Assembly: GCA_003819815.1 (NCBI GenBank)
Contig: RPQJ01000030.1
Span: 1-32,312 of the forward strand
Reading direction: 5' to 3'
DNA length: 32,312 nucleotides
From: Lysobacterales bacterium
GTDB taxonomy: Bacteria; Pseudomonadota; Gammaproteobacteria; Steroidobacterales; Steroidobacteraceae
Under the pieces are notes generated by a model. The model saw only the letters and a program-made list of their open reading frames with translations. It ran no database searches and was not told where the DNA came from. The position numbers and the translations under genes are program-made. This document shows positions 8,739 to 17,851 of the stretch, one piece after another. How positions within the stretch are numbered: the stretch's first letter is position 1; each line of letters begins with the position of its first letter.

Positions 8739-9279
8739 GGGCGCGACGCTCCACGTTGGTGAAAACCGTGAGCACGGACTCTTCGAGCATGCGTGGAGCG
8801 TACCTGCGCTCGATGAGCGCGGGAACCCAGAACCGGGGCTCGAACTCGGCACTATAAGACAGCCGGGTGCCCCCCTCCTCCGCGTGCCACTCGGTCCGGG
8901 CGCGACCGTGGCTCAGGTCGCTGAGCGCCGGCAGCACCACGGCCACGAGCACGCCCGGCTCCGCGCGCACCATCTCCACGCGATCCACGTACCGGCAGAA
9001 GAGCCCTGCGCACGCGAGTATCCGCGTGCGGATGCGCGTGTCGCCGCCCGGCGCCACGGCCTCGACCTCGCTGCGGCGGATCTGCGGATCGAGGGTCGCG
9101 TAGGCCGCGTAGTCGGTCAGCACTCGCGCGACGGCATCCGGCCTCGCTCCGAGGCGCGCCTCGAATTCGACTCGATAGACACCCGCGACGACCTCCGCCG
9201 AGAGCCGCTCGATCTCGATTGCCAGCGCCGCCGGTGCGGCAATGGCAAGCAGGAACCCGGCACAGACGGCGCGCAGCAA
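8728..9279 (-). CDS. SRPBCC / START-like (polyketide cyclase-type) exported protein
   Basis: Signal peptide MLRAVCAGFLLAIAAPAALA; FEARLGARPDAVARVLTDYAAYATLDPQIRRSEV, a SRPBCC-like beta pattern. Confidence 0.7.
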   Translation of the reverse strand: MLRAVCAGFLLAIAAPAALAIEIERLSAEVVAGVYRVEFEARLGARPDAVARVLTDYAAYATLDPQIRRSEVEAVAPGGDTRIRTRILACAGLFCRYVDRVEMVRAEPGVLVAVVLPALSDLSHGRARTEWHAEEGGTRLSYSAEFEPRFWVPALIERRYAPRMLEESVLTVFTNVERRARGE

Positions 9280-9286
9280 GCGCGGC

Positions 9287-11104
9287 TCAGCCGCAGACGA
9301 CCGGCGAGTCCGTACCCGCGCGACAGCCGTCCGGGTAGCCGTACTGCTTCCAGTAGTCGACGAAACCCATGCGCTCGGCGAGCTCGCCGAACCGCGGGTC
9401 GCGCCGCATCGCGACGCCCTCGGGCCCCCACGCGAAGTCGGCGTCCCAGTGCTTGGCCCACACCGTCGGGTCTTCGGCCAGCGCGTCGAACATCACCTCG
9501 TAGGCCACGTCGACGGCGCCGAGCTCGACGTAGGGCTTGATGAGCTTGTGCTGGGGAATCACCTTCGGGTCGATCCGACGCATTTCCGCGACGACCTGCG
9601 GGCGCAGGCCCGGGTCGGCCACCGCATCGACGTAGCGCGCGATGACCGGACGCAGCGCCTCGGGAAGCTCCTCCTGGGCCGCGATGAGTCGTTTGGCATC
9701 GTCCCACTGTCCGCGACGCAGCGCGACGGCCGCATCGATTCCAAACTGCTTCTTGCCGAAGCCTAGATCCTCGGCGAGGCGGTTGTAGCGAAGCGCCTGC
9801 TCGTCGTCGCCGTGCATGAGATACATGCCGGCAAGATTCGCCGCGATGATCGGCGACGTGGGATCGAGCTCCTGCGCGCGCCGCGCCTGCGCGAGCGACT
9901 CCTCGACGCGCCCGACGCGGCCGAGCAGCAGCGAGTACCAGTGGTGCGGCGTCGGCTCGTTCGGCTCGAGCGAGATCGCGAAGAAGAAGCCCGACTCGGC
10001 GTCGAGCAGGTCGCCGCGCTCGGCGTTCATCTGCGCGAGGACGGCGTGCGCCTCGCCGATCTTCGGGTCGATCGAGAGCGCCTGCCGGGCCGCCTGCTCC
10101 GCGAGCGGCATCAGCCGTTCCTCGTCGCCTTCCTCGCGCGTGTAGCCCGGCAGTACGACGTAGGCGGAGGCGAGCGCCGCGTGCGCGCGAGCGAACCCCG
10201 GATCGAGCCCGAGCGCACGCTGGTACAGCTCGATCGAGCGCCTCAGATTCTCCTCGCCGCGGCGCTTCCAGACGGCGCGTCCCTGCAGGTAGAGCTCGTA
10301 CGCCTCGACGTTCTGCGTCGGCGCCTGGTCGCGCATCGCGAGCTGCTGCTCCCGGGGCGCAAGCTCGATGCGCAGCTTGTCGACGATGGCCGCCGCGATC
10401 TCGTCCTGCACCTGGAAGATGTCGGCCATGCGGCGGTCGTAGGTTTCCGACCACAGGTGGAAGCCCGTGTCGGCGTCGATGAGCTGCGCGGTGATGCGCA
10501 CCTGGTCGCCGGCCTGCCGCACGCTGCCCTCGAGCACGGTCTCGACGCCGAGTTCCTGCGCGACCTGCCGTACGTCGACGTTACGGCCCTTGTACGCGAA
10601 CGACGACGTGCGCGACGCGACCTCGAGGCCCGGGACGCGGGCGAGCAGGTTCAGGAGTTCCTCGGTCATGCCGTCGCTGAAGTAGTCGCGCGAGTCGTCG
10701 CCGCTCAGGTTCGTGAACGGCAGCACGGCGATGGAATTGTGGCCTTCGCCCGCGTGCGCCCGGCCGTAGCCGCGCTCGTAGAGCAGGTAGGCGAGCCCCG
10801 CCATCAGCGCGAGCACGACCGCCCCGTAAGCGGCCCGCGCCCGGATGCGGTCGGACGCGCTCGTGCCCGCGGGCGATTCCGTGCGCTCGATGCCGCCGGG
10901 CCCCACGTCGAAGATCCACGCGAGGACCATGGCGACGGGAAACCCGACCAGCAGGAAGACGACGACGAAGGTCACCGTCCACTCGGGCAGGCGCAGCGCG
11001 GGCAGCACGACCGACGACGCCTCCGTCACCGCCCAGGCGACGGCGCCGTACGCGATCGCGACCTTGCCGACGCGCCGCCGCTTCAGTTCTGCGAGGAAAG
11101 CCAT
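9287..11104 (-). CDS. Membrane-anchored TolB/FlgO-like domain + TPR repeat protein
   Basis: N-terminal TM helices; NSIAVLPFTNLSGDDSRDYFSDGMTEELLNLLARVPGLEVASRTSSFAYKG...GQVRITAQLIDADTGFHLWSETYDR; C-terminal TPR-like repeats. Confidence 0.85.
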   Translation of the reverse strand: MAFLAELKRRRVGKVAIAYGAVAWAVTEASSVVLPALRLPEWTVTFVVVFLLVGFPVAMVLAWIFDVGPGGIERTESPAGTSASDRIRARAAYGAVVLALMAGLAYLLYERGYGRAHAGEGHNSIAVLPFTNLSGDDSRDYFSDGMTEELLNLLARVPGLEVASRTSSFAYKGRNVDVRQVAQELGVETVLEGSVRQAGDQVRITAQLIDADTGFHLWSETYDRRMADIFQVQDEIAAAIVDKLRIELAPREQQLAMRDQAPTQNVEAYELYLQGRAVWKRRGEENLRRSIELYQRALGLDPGFARAHAALASAYVVLPGYTREEGDEERLMPLAEQAARQALSIDPKIGEAHAVLAQMNAERGDLLDAESGFFFAISLEPNEPTPHHWYSLLLGRVGRVEESLAQARRAQELDPTSPIIAANLAGMYLMHGDDEQALRYNRLAEDLGFGKKQFGIDAAVALRRGQWDDAKRLIAAQEELPEALRPVIARYVDAVADPGLRPQVVAEMRRIDPKVIPQHKLIKPYVELGAVDVAYEVMFDALAEDPTVWAKHWDADFAWGPEGVAMRRDPRFGELAERMGFVDYWKQYGYPDGCRAGTDSPVVCG

Positions 11105-11169
11105 CGGATCCGTGTCCTGACCGTGGCCGTATTCTCCACGAATCTCCCGGGTTGGACACTCCGCTCAGG

Positions 11170-12093
11170 TCATTTGTTGCAGACGCTGATGTCCCCGTTC
11201 AGGGTCTTGATCCGGACCTGCGCGCTGCCGGACCCCTCCTGGAACCGCAGCTCGCTGCCCGGCGCGTACTCGTCGGTGCGCACCGGCTTCGGACCGAAGC
11301 AGTTGCGGATGTCGCCGTTGAAGGTCGAGACCTCGAATTCGGCGCCGACCGGGCCCGCTATGTCGAGGCGGATGTCCCCGCTGATGCTCTCGAGGTCGAG
11401 GCGCGCGTCCGCGGCGAGGCGACCGCGGAGGCCGAGGTCGCCGCTTGTCGAGCGCACGCGCGAGCGCGCGACGTCGGTCATCGTGATCGCCAGGTTGCCG
11501 CTCACCGTGTTCGCGTTCACCTCGCCCGCGACGTTCGCGAGCGTCGCGTCCCCGCTCACCGTCGTGAGCGTGACGAGGCTGCGGGCACCCGAGCCCGTCA
11601 CCTCCACGTCGCCGCTCACCGACTTGATCTCGACGTCCTGGGCGGCCGTGGCGGTGCGCACGTTGCCGCTCACGGACTGCAGCCGCTGCCCGCCCCGCAC
11701 GCCCTCGACGGCGATGTCGGCGCTGATCGTGTTGACCGAGAGTCCGCTCCCGCTCGGCACCTTCACCACGAGCCGCGTCTCGTCCACGCCGTACGAGCGC
11801 TTCGGCAGCACCACGCGGATCCGCGTGAGCTTGCCCTGCGTCGTGAACTCGAGGCGCTCGCTGCCCTCGCCGAGCTCGCCCGTCACCTCGACCTCGTTCC
11901 GCGGCCAGCCGGTGACGGTCACGGAGCCCGCCGTGTTCGCGACCTCGATGCGCCCAGCCGGGTCGGCTGCAGAACGCTGGTCGATGGATGCGGCCACCGC
12001 GGGCGACGCAGCCGCGAACGCGGCGGCTGCATACGCAAGCGCCGCCACGGCTGACGGGGCGCGGACGAAGGCGGGTCGAAGCATGCGGGTCAT
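11170..12093 (-). CDS. DUF4097-type beta-strand-repeat (putative adhesin-like) exported protein
   Basis: Repeated xSVSGDV/TVSGNL units (SVSGNVRTA, SVSGDVEVTG, TVSGDATLANVAG, TVSGNLAI, STSGDLGLRG, SISGDIRLD, TFNGDI). Confidence 0.85.
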   Translation of the reverse strand: MTRMLRPAFVRAPSAVAALAYAAAAFAAASPAVAASIDQRSAADPAGRIEVANTAGSVTVTGWPRNEVEVTGELGEGSERLEFTTQGKLTRIRVVLPKRSYGVDETRLVVKVPSGSGLSVNTISADIAVEGVRGGQRLQSVSGNVRTATAAQDVEIKSVSGDVEVTGSGARSLVTLTTVSGDATLANVAGEVNANTVSGNLAITMTDVARSRVRSTSGDLGLRGRLAADARLDLESISGDIRLDIAGPVGAEFEVSTFNGDIRNCFGPKPVRTDEYAPGSELRFQEGSGSAQVRIKTLNGDISVCNK

Positions 12094-12683
12094 AGCGGAA
12101 TCCTCTTCTCGGTCTCGTCTGCAACCGCGCGCAGGTCGGCGGCGGCGGTGATCTGGCTGGCGTTCGCGAGCACGGCGAGCTCGTCCTGGTAGGTCGCGAG
12201 CAGGAGCTCCTCGAGCAGCGGGTCGCCCGGGCGCTCGGCGAGCAGGCCGTTGATCTCGGAGCTCGCCCGCCGCAGCTCGCCGAGATTCGCCTCGAGGCGC
12301 TGGCGCGCCGACGGGGGCATGCGGTCGATGCGGCGCGAGAGTTCGTCCACGAGGTTGCGCCGCGCTGCATCGTAGGCGGGATCGAGCGTGTGGCCCGGTC
12401 CGAACGCGGTGCTCGCCGTGCCCGGGACCGGCGCCTCGGCCACCGGTCCGGCGGCGACCGGCGTGCCCGCGCGCCGCACCAGGCTCGCCGTGATCGCCGA
12501 CGAGGCGACCACGAGCACGACGGCCGCGGCGGCGGCCCAGGGCCAGCGCAGGCCGCTGCGGCCCGGCCGGTCCTCGACGCGCGCTGCGATGCCGGGCCAG
12601 AGATCCCGCGGCGGGTCGACGCTGCGCGGCAGTCGTGCGAGCGCCGCTTCCAGAGCGCGATCGTCGTCGGGGCGGATGGTCAT
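12090..12683 (-). CDS. Probable anti-sigma factor-like single-TM protein
   Basis: ATG at 12683; soluble N-terminus, one TM (WPWAAAAAVVLVVASSAITASLV), periplasmic helical region; ATGA-type overlaps with both the sigma and DUF4097 genes. Assigned mainly by context. Confidence 0.7.
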   Translation of the reverse strand: MTIRPDDDRALEAALARLPRSVDPPRDLWPGIAARVEDRPGRSGLRWPWAAAAAVVLVVASSAITASLVRRAGTPVAAGPVAEAPVPGTASTAFGPGHTLDPAYDAARRNLVDELSRRIDRMPPSARQRLEANLGELRRASSEINGLLAERPGDPLLEELLLATYQDELAVLANASQITAAADLRAVADETEKRIPL

Positions 12684-13300
12684 GGCTCTTCCTCCAGCGC
12701 GAGTCGCTCGCCGAGCAGCCGGCGGGCGCGATGCAGCTGCGACTTGCAGGTGCCGACCGCGAGCCCGAGCATCGCGGCCGCCTCCTCGTGGGAATAGCCG
12801 TAGATGCCCGTGAGCACCAGCACGTCCCGGGCCCCGGGCGGCAGGCGCCGGATCGCTTCCTCGAGGTCGATCACCGCGGCGTCCTCGCCGAGCGACGGAT
12901 CCGCGAGCGTGTCGGCGACCACCTCGTCGATCGGGCGGTCCGCCCCGGTCGCCTCGCGACGCCGCCGGCCGTGGGCGAGCACCGCGTTGACCGCGATCCG
13001 GTGCAGCCACGTGCCGAAGGCGCTGCGGTAGCCGAACGACGGCAGGCTGCGCCAGGCCTGGACGAACGTCTCCTGGGTGCAGTCCTCGGCGGTGGCGGGA
13101 TGGGCGGTCATGCGCAGGCAGAGTCCGTAGACGTGGCCGACGTGCAGGCGATACAGCGCCTCGAACGCGGCCGCCGATCCGCGAATGGCCGCCTCGACCA
13201 GCGGGCGCTCCTCCTCGCGGCGTCGCGCGCGCTCGAATTCGCTTGCGTCATCTGCTGCCCTCACCGCCACCTCGGCCCTCGTTTCCCGTCCGGCGGGCAT
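12680..13300 (-). CDS. ECF-type RNA polymerase sigma factor
   Basis: FEALYRLHVGHVYGLCLRMTAHPATAEDCTQETFVQAWRSLPSF...FGTWLHRIAVNAVL; region 4 LPPGARDVLVLTGIYGYSHEEAAAMLGLAVGTCKSQLHRARRLL. Confidence 0.93.
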   Translation of the reverse strand: MPAGRETRAEVAVRAADDASEFERARRREEERPLVEAAIRGSAAAFEALYRLHVGHVYGLCLRMTAHPATAEDCTQETFVQAWRSLPSFGYRSAFGTWLHRIAVNAVLAHGRRRREATGADRPIDEVVADTLADPSLGEDAAVIDLEEAIRRLPPGARDVLVLTGIYGYSHEEAAAMLGLAVGTCKSQLHRARRLLGERLALEEEP

Positions 13301-13389
13301 GGTACCGCCCGGGAGCCGGTGGAACCGGAGCGTTGCCTGCCGGAGCTAAGATGCGGCGGATCGCCGAATGGTTCGAAAGGAGAGCCCCG

Positions 13390-14181
13390 ATGGCAGACGA
13401 AGTGCGGATCGAGCTTCAAGGCCCGGTGGCGACCGTGATCCTGGACCGCCCTGGGGTCCGCAACGCGATCGACCCGCCCACCGCCTCGCGGCTCGCTGCC
13501 GCCTTTCTCGAGTTCGAGCGCGACGACTCGCTGCGGGTCGCCGTGCTGTGGGGCGCCGGCGGCACGTTCTGCGCCGGGGCCGATCTCAAGGCCGTGTCGG
13601 CGGGCTGGGACCCGTCGCGGCTCGTACCTCCGTCGGGGGAAGCGCTCGACGGCTTCGGGCCCATGGGTCCGACGCGCCTCGCGCTGGAGAAGCCCGTCAT
13701 CGCCGCCATCTCCGGGCACGCCGTCGCGGGCGGCCTCGAACTCGCACTCTGGTGCGACCTGCGGGTGATGGAGGACGACGCCGTGCTCGGCGTGTTCTGC
13801 CGCCGCTGGGGCGTGCCGCTCGTCGACGGCGGCACGGTGCGCCTGCCTCGCCTGATCGGCGAGAGCCGCGCGCTCGACCTCGTCCTCACGGGGCGGCCGG
13901 TGGGCGCGGCCGAGGCGCAGTCGATCGGCCTCGTGAACCGCGTCGTGCCGCGCGGCGCGGCCCGCGTCGTCGCCGAGGCGCTGGCCGAGGAGATCGCGGC
14001 GTTCCCGCAGCGGTGCCTGCGGGCCGACCGGCGTGCGGTGCGTCGCCAGTGGGGACTCGAGGAGCGCCAGGCACTTGCAGCCGAATTCGCGGACGGGCTC
14101 GCGGTGCTCGAGAGCGGCGAGTCCGCGGAAGGCGCCGCGCGCTTCGTCGGCGGCGCGGGCCGCGGCGGACTGCCGGCCTAA
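13390..14181 (+). CDS. Enoyl-CoA hydratase/isomerase (crotonase) family protein
   Basis: ATILDRPGVRNAID-type motif (VILDRPGVRNAIDPPTASRL), GGTFCAGADLKAV, KPVIAAISGHAVAGGLELALWCDLRV, GLVNRVVPRG. Confidence 0.92.
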   Translation: MADEVRIELQGPVATVILDRPGVRNAIDPPTASRLAAAFLEFERDDSLRVAVLWGAGGTFCAGADLKAVSAGWDPSRLVPPSGEALDGFGPMGPTRLALEKPVIAAISGHAVAGGLELALWCDLRVMEDDAVLGVFCRRWGVPLVDGGTVRLPRLIGESRALDLVLTGRPVGAAEAQSIGLVNRVVPRGAARVVAEALAEEIAAFPQRCLRADRRAVRRQWGLEERQALAAEFADGLAVLESGESAEGAARFVGGAGRGGLPA

Positions 14182-15500
14182 TTCGGGCGAGTCTCGAGGA
14201 AGTCGACCGTCGCGGCGACCAGCGCGCGCAGCCCGAGGTCGAGCGACGACTCGTCGACGTAGAAGAGCGGCGAGTGGTTCGAGGGCGCGGTCGCCGCGTC
14301 CTGCCCCTTCGGCGTCGAGCCCACGAAAAAATAGAACGTCGGCACGACGCGGGCGATGTGCGCGAGGTCCTCGGCGGCCGTGACGTATGGGATCTCGACG
14401 ACGTTGCCCGCGCCCGCCACGCGCTCGAGCGCCGGCAGTGTCCGCTGCACGAGGGCCGGGTCGTTGACCAGGGCGGGACTGCCGTCCTCCTGCACCGCGA
14501 GCGTCGCGGTGGCGCCGTGGGCAGCCGCGACGTGCTCCACCTTGCGACGGATGTCCTCGAGCACCTGGTCCCGCACCGCGGGATCGAAGGTACGGACCGT
14601 GCCCAGCATCTCGACGGAGTCGGGGATGATGTTGTGGCGGATGCCGCCCTTGATCGCGCCCACGGACACCACGGCCGGATGGCGCGTGATGTCCGTCTGC
14701 CGGCTCACGACGGACTGCAGCGACACGACGATCTCCGAGGCCGCGACGATCGGGTCGACGCCACCCCAGGGCCGCGCGCCGTGCGTCTGCGCGCCCTGCA
14801 CCTCGATGCGGATCGTGTCCACGGCCGCCATCAACGCGCCCTTGCGATAGCCGATCTGGCCGGCGTTCTGCGAGGACCACAGGTGCAGGCCGAACACGAC
14901 GTCGGGCTTCGGATCGCGGAACACGCCTTCCGCCAGCATGCGCGGGGCACCCGCGATCTCGCCGTCGGGCCCGCCCTCCTCCGCCGGCTGGAAGACGAAG
15001 AGCACGGTTCCCGGCAGGTCGGCGCGACGCCGCGCGAGCACCTCGGCCGCGCCCATCAGGATCGCCGTGTGGCCGTCGTGGCCGCAGGCGTGCATGACGC
15101 CGACCTGCTCGCCGCGGTATGCGGTCGTGACCGTCGACTTGAACGGCACGTCCGTGCGCTCCGTGACGGGCAGCGCATCCATGTCCGCCCGCAGCGCGAC
15201 GACGGGCCCGGGCCGGCCGCCCCGCAGGATGCCGACCACGCCCGTGACCGCGATGCCGGTCCGCACTTCGAGGCCGAGCGAGCGCAGGTGTTCGGCCACC
15301 CGTTGCGCGGTCCGCACCTCCTGGTTGCCGAGTTCGGGATGCTGGTGGAAGTCGCGTCGCCACTCCACGACGCGCGGCGCGACGGCACGGGCGGCGTCCT
15401 CGAGCCAGGGAGGCGCAGGGGATTCCGCCGAGTGCGCGGACGGCGTGCCGGCGAACATCGCGAGGACGAGCGGAAGGCGCAGCGAACCTGGGACGGGCAT
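14178..15500 (-). CDS. M20 family amidohydrolase/metallopeptidase with signal peptide
   Basis: ATG at 15500; RRDFHQHPELGNQEVRTAQRVAEHL, RADMDALPVTERT, HACGHDGHTAILMGAAEVL, FQPAEEGG. Confidence 0.92.
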   Translation of the reverse strand: MPVPGSLRLPLVLAMFAGTPSAHSAESPAPPWLEDAARAVAPRVVEWRRDFHQHPELGNQEVRTAQRVAEHLRSLGLEVRTGIAVTGVVGILRGGRPGPVVALRADMDALPVTERTDVPFKSTVTTAYRGEQVGVMHACGHDGHTAILMGAAEVLARRRADLPGTVLFVFQPAEEGGPDGEIAGAPRMLAEGVFRDPKPDVVFGLHLWSSQNAGQIGYRKGALMAAVDTIRIEVQGAQTHGARPWGGVDPIVAASEIVVSLQSVVSRQTDITRHPAVVSVGAIKGGIRHNIIPDSVEMLGTVRTFDPAVRDQVLEDIRRKVEHVAAAHGATATLAVQEDGSPALVNDPALVQRTLPALERVAGAGNVVEIPYVTAAEDLAHIARVVPTFYFFVGSTPKGQDAATAPSNHSPLFYVDESSLDLGLRALVAATVDFLETRPN

Positions 15501-15617
15501 GGCCGATTCCTGGCAGTCGGGTAGCGAGAGCATAGCCGAAGGCCGTCGCCGCGGCGGACGCACGGCAGGTCACGGATGCGCGGCTTATACTGAGGCTGCA
15601 TCCGGGGGTGTGCCGTC

Positions 15618-15860
15618 GTGCTGCTGAAGATCGTTTCCGTCGTGCTCGGCGTCGCGGGCCTCGCCTGGCTCGCGCTGCTCTTCTCCTCGCGCGCGATTCT
15701 CGTCGGCGAGCGCGTCGAGGACGCGACGCTGCACCGCCAGCTCGTCTGCACCTACTTCTCGGGCAGCCGCACGATGGTCAAGAAGTACTGGTATTCGCCC
15801 AGCGATCGTCTCGGTCGCGCCGCGTGCCCGCGCTGGGAGCGCGTGCGCCTCGCGGAATGA
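15618..15860 (+). CDS. Small single-TM protein, possibly YobH-like
   Basis: 80 aa, GTG start, N-terminal TM (LLKIVSVVLGVAGLAWLALLFSS), two Cys (VCTYFSG...RAACPRW); TATACT -10-like box at 15586-15591 upstream. Confidence 0.6.
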   Translation: MLLKIVSVVLGVAGLAWLALLFSSRAILVGERVEDATLHRQLVCTYFSGSRTMVKKYWYSPSDRLGRAACPRWERVRLAE

Positions 15861-15887
15861 ACCCGAGCCCCCCCGGAGCACCCGTCG

Positions 15888-17795
15888 ATGACCGGACTGC
15901 CGCGACTCGCCCTCCTCCTCTGCACGTATGCCGCAACGCTCGCCATGACACAGCCCGACACCGCCCTCGGCCAGGCCGTCACACCGGCCGTCGCCCGCTC
16001 GATCGCGAAGACGCAGAAGCCGCCGCTGCACGGGCAGCACTGGATGGCGATCACGGGCAAGCCGCTCGCTGCCACCGCGGGCGCGATGATGTTCCAGCGT
16101 GGCGGCAACGCCGTCGACGCGGCCTGCGCGATGATCGCGGCCACCTCGACGATGTGGGACGTCCTCTCGTGGGGCGGCGAGACGCAGGCGCTCGTCTACG
16201 ACCCGCGCACGAAGAAGGTCGTCGCAATCAACGGGCTCGGCGTGGCCCCGACGGGTGCGACGGTCGAGTTCTTCCGCAGCCGCGGCATGGACTACCCGCC
16301 CGCCTACGGGCCGCTCGCCGCAGTGACGCCTGGCACACCGGGCGGCCTGATGCTGATGCTCGCCGGGTACGGCACGCTGTCGCTCGCGGAGGTGCTCGGG
16401 CCCTCGATCGAGCTTGCCGACGGCTACCCGATCGACGCCGAGACGGCCGACAACATCGAGCGCTGGAAGGACAAGATCAAGGAGTGGCCGTACTCGCGGC
16501 AGACGATGCTCCCGCACCTCGGCGAGGCGCGCGAGGCCCCGCGGCCCGGCGAGATCTTTCGCCAGCCCGACCTCGCCGCGACGCTGCGGAAGCTCGTCGA
16601 GGCCGAGCGCGAGGCGCTCGCCGCGGGCAAGTCGCGCAAGGACGCGATCCAGGCCGCGCACGACCGCTTCTACCGCGGCGACATCGCCCGCGAGCTCGTG
16701 CGCGGCACGCAGGAACAGGGCGGGCTCATCACGCTCGAGGACCTCGACCGCTGGCGGCCGCTCGTCGAGGCGCCGCTCACGACGAACTACCGCGGCATCG
16801 ACGTCTACAAGCTCGACGTGTGGACGCAGGGCCCGGCGCTGCTGCAGGCGCTGAACCTGCTCGAGCACTTCGACCTGAAGGCGCTCGGCTACAACAGCGC
16901 GAACTACGTGCACACGGTCTACCAGGCGATGAACCTCGCCTTCGCGGACCGCGACTTCTACTACGGCGACCCGTCGTTCCCGCCCGAGGAGCCGACGCGC
17001 GGGCTGCTGTCCAAGGACTATGCGAAGGCGCGCGCCGCGACGATCCGCATGGACCGCAACGACGCGACGGCCGGTCCGGGCGATCCCTACCCGTACCAGG
17101 GCGGCGTGAACCCGTTCGCGGACCGGCTGCGCGACACGAGGCGGGCCGATGCCGCGACGCCGGACGCAGCGCTCTCCGGGGCCGGACTCGAGCGCTTCGA
17201 GCAGGGCTTCCGGAGCGGCACGACGACGGTCGTCGCGGCCGACGCGCAGGGCTGGCTCGTCGCGGTGACCCCGAGCGGCGGCTGGATCCCGGCCACGATC
17301 GCCGGACGCACGGGCATCGGACTCAGCCAGCGCCTGCAGTCGTTCGTGCTCGACCCGGCGCTCAACCCCTACAACGTGCTCGAGCCCGGCAAGCGCCCGC
17401 GCGTGACGCTGACGCCGAGCCTTGCGTTCAAGGACGGCAAGCCGTGGCTCGCCTTCGCCGTGCAGGGCGGCGACTCCCAGGACCAGAACCTGCTGCAGTT
17501 CTTCCTGAACGTCGTCGAGTTCGGCATGACGCCGCAGGAAGCCGCGGAGGCCGCGAACTTCACGAGCTACCAGATGCGCAGTTCCTTCGACAGGCACGAG
17601 TCGCAGGCCGGGCGGCTGGTGCTCAACGAGTCGATGCCGCAGTGGGTGCGCCGCGAGCTCGCGCAGCGCGGCTACAAGCTCGAGTACGAGCAGCGGAGCT
17701 CCGGGCCGATCAACGCCATCCTGCTCGACCACGCCCACGGCACGATCTGGGGCGGCTCGAGCAACCACGGCGAGGACTACGGCATCGCCTGGTAG
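15888..17795 (+). CDS. Gamma-glutamyltransferase family protein (Ntn hydrolase)
   Basis: AATAGAMMFQRGGNAVDAACAM, PGTPGGLMLMLAGYGTLSLAEVL, GLITLEDLDRWRP, GTTTVVAADAQGWLVAVTPSGG, NPYNVLEPGKRPRVTLTPSLAFKDGKPWLAF. Confidence 0.88.
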   Translation: MTGLPRLALLLCTYAATLAMTQPDTALGQAVTPAVARSIAKTQKPPLHGQHWMAITGKPLAATAGAMMFQRGGNAVDAACAMIAATSTMWDVLSWGGETQALVYDPRTKKVVAINGLGVAPTGATVEFFRSRGMDYPPAYGPLAAVTPGTPGGLMLMLAGYGTLSLAEVLGPSIELADGYPIDAETADNIERWKDKIKEWPYSRQTMLPHLGEAREAPRPGEIFRQPDLAATLRKLVEAEREALAAGKSRKDAIQAAHDRFYRGDIARELVRGTQEQGGLITLEDLDRWRPLVEAPLTTNYRGIDVYKLDVWTQGPALLQALNLLEHFDLKALGYNSANYVHTVYQAMNLAFADRDFYYGDPSFPPEEPTRGLLSKDYAKARAATIRMDRNDATAGPGDPYPYQGGVNPFADRLRDTRRADAATPDAALSGAGLERFEQGFRSGTTTVVAADAQGWLVAVTPSGGWIPATIAGRTGIGLSQRLQSFVLDPALNPYNVLEPGKRPRVTLTPSLAFKDGKPWLAFAVQGGDSQDQNLLQFFLNVVEFGMTPQEAAEAANFTSYQMRSSFDRHESQAGRLVLNESMPQWVRRELAQRGYKLEYEQRSSGPINAILLDHAHGTIWGGSSNHGEDYGIAW

Positions 17796-17851
17796 CGGCG
17801 CCGTCGCGCCCTCCCGGCCGCGCCAGTCAGGACCGCAGCGGGACCGCGCGC

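Noticed and set aside
7644-8852. MutY start at 8852 as in the ORF track
   Set aside because: The N-terminal 38 aa (MPSSSPGSGFPRSSS...) are non-homologous in appearance and lie inside the upstream SRPBCC gene; the GTG at 8738 fits better.
9812-12151. Long + strand ORF (779 aa) in the track
   Set aside because: Antisense to the TolB/TPR and DUF4097 genes; low-complexity Arg/Ala-rich translation typical of high-GC shadow frames.
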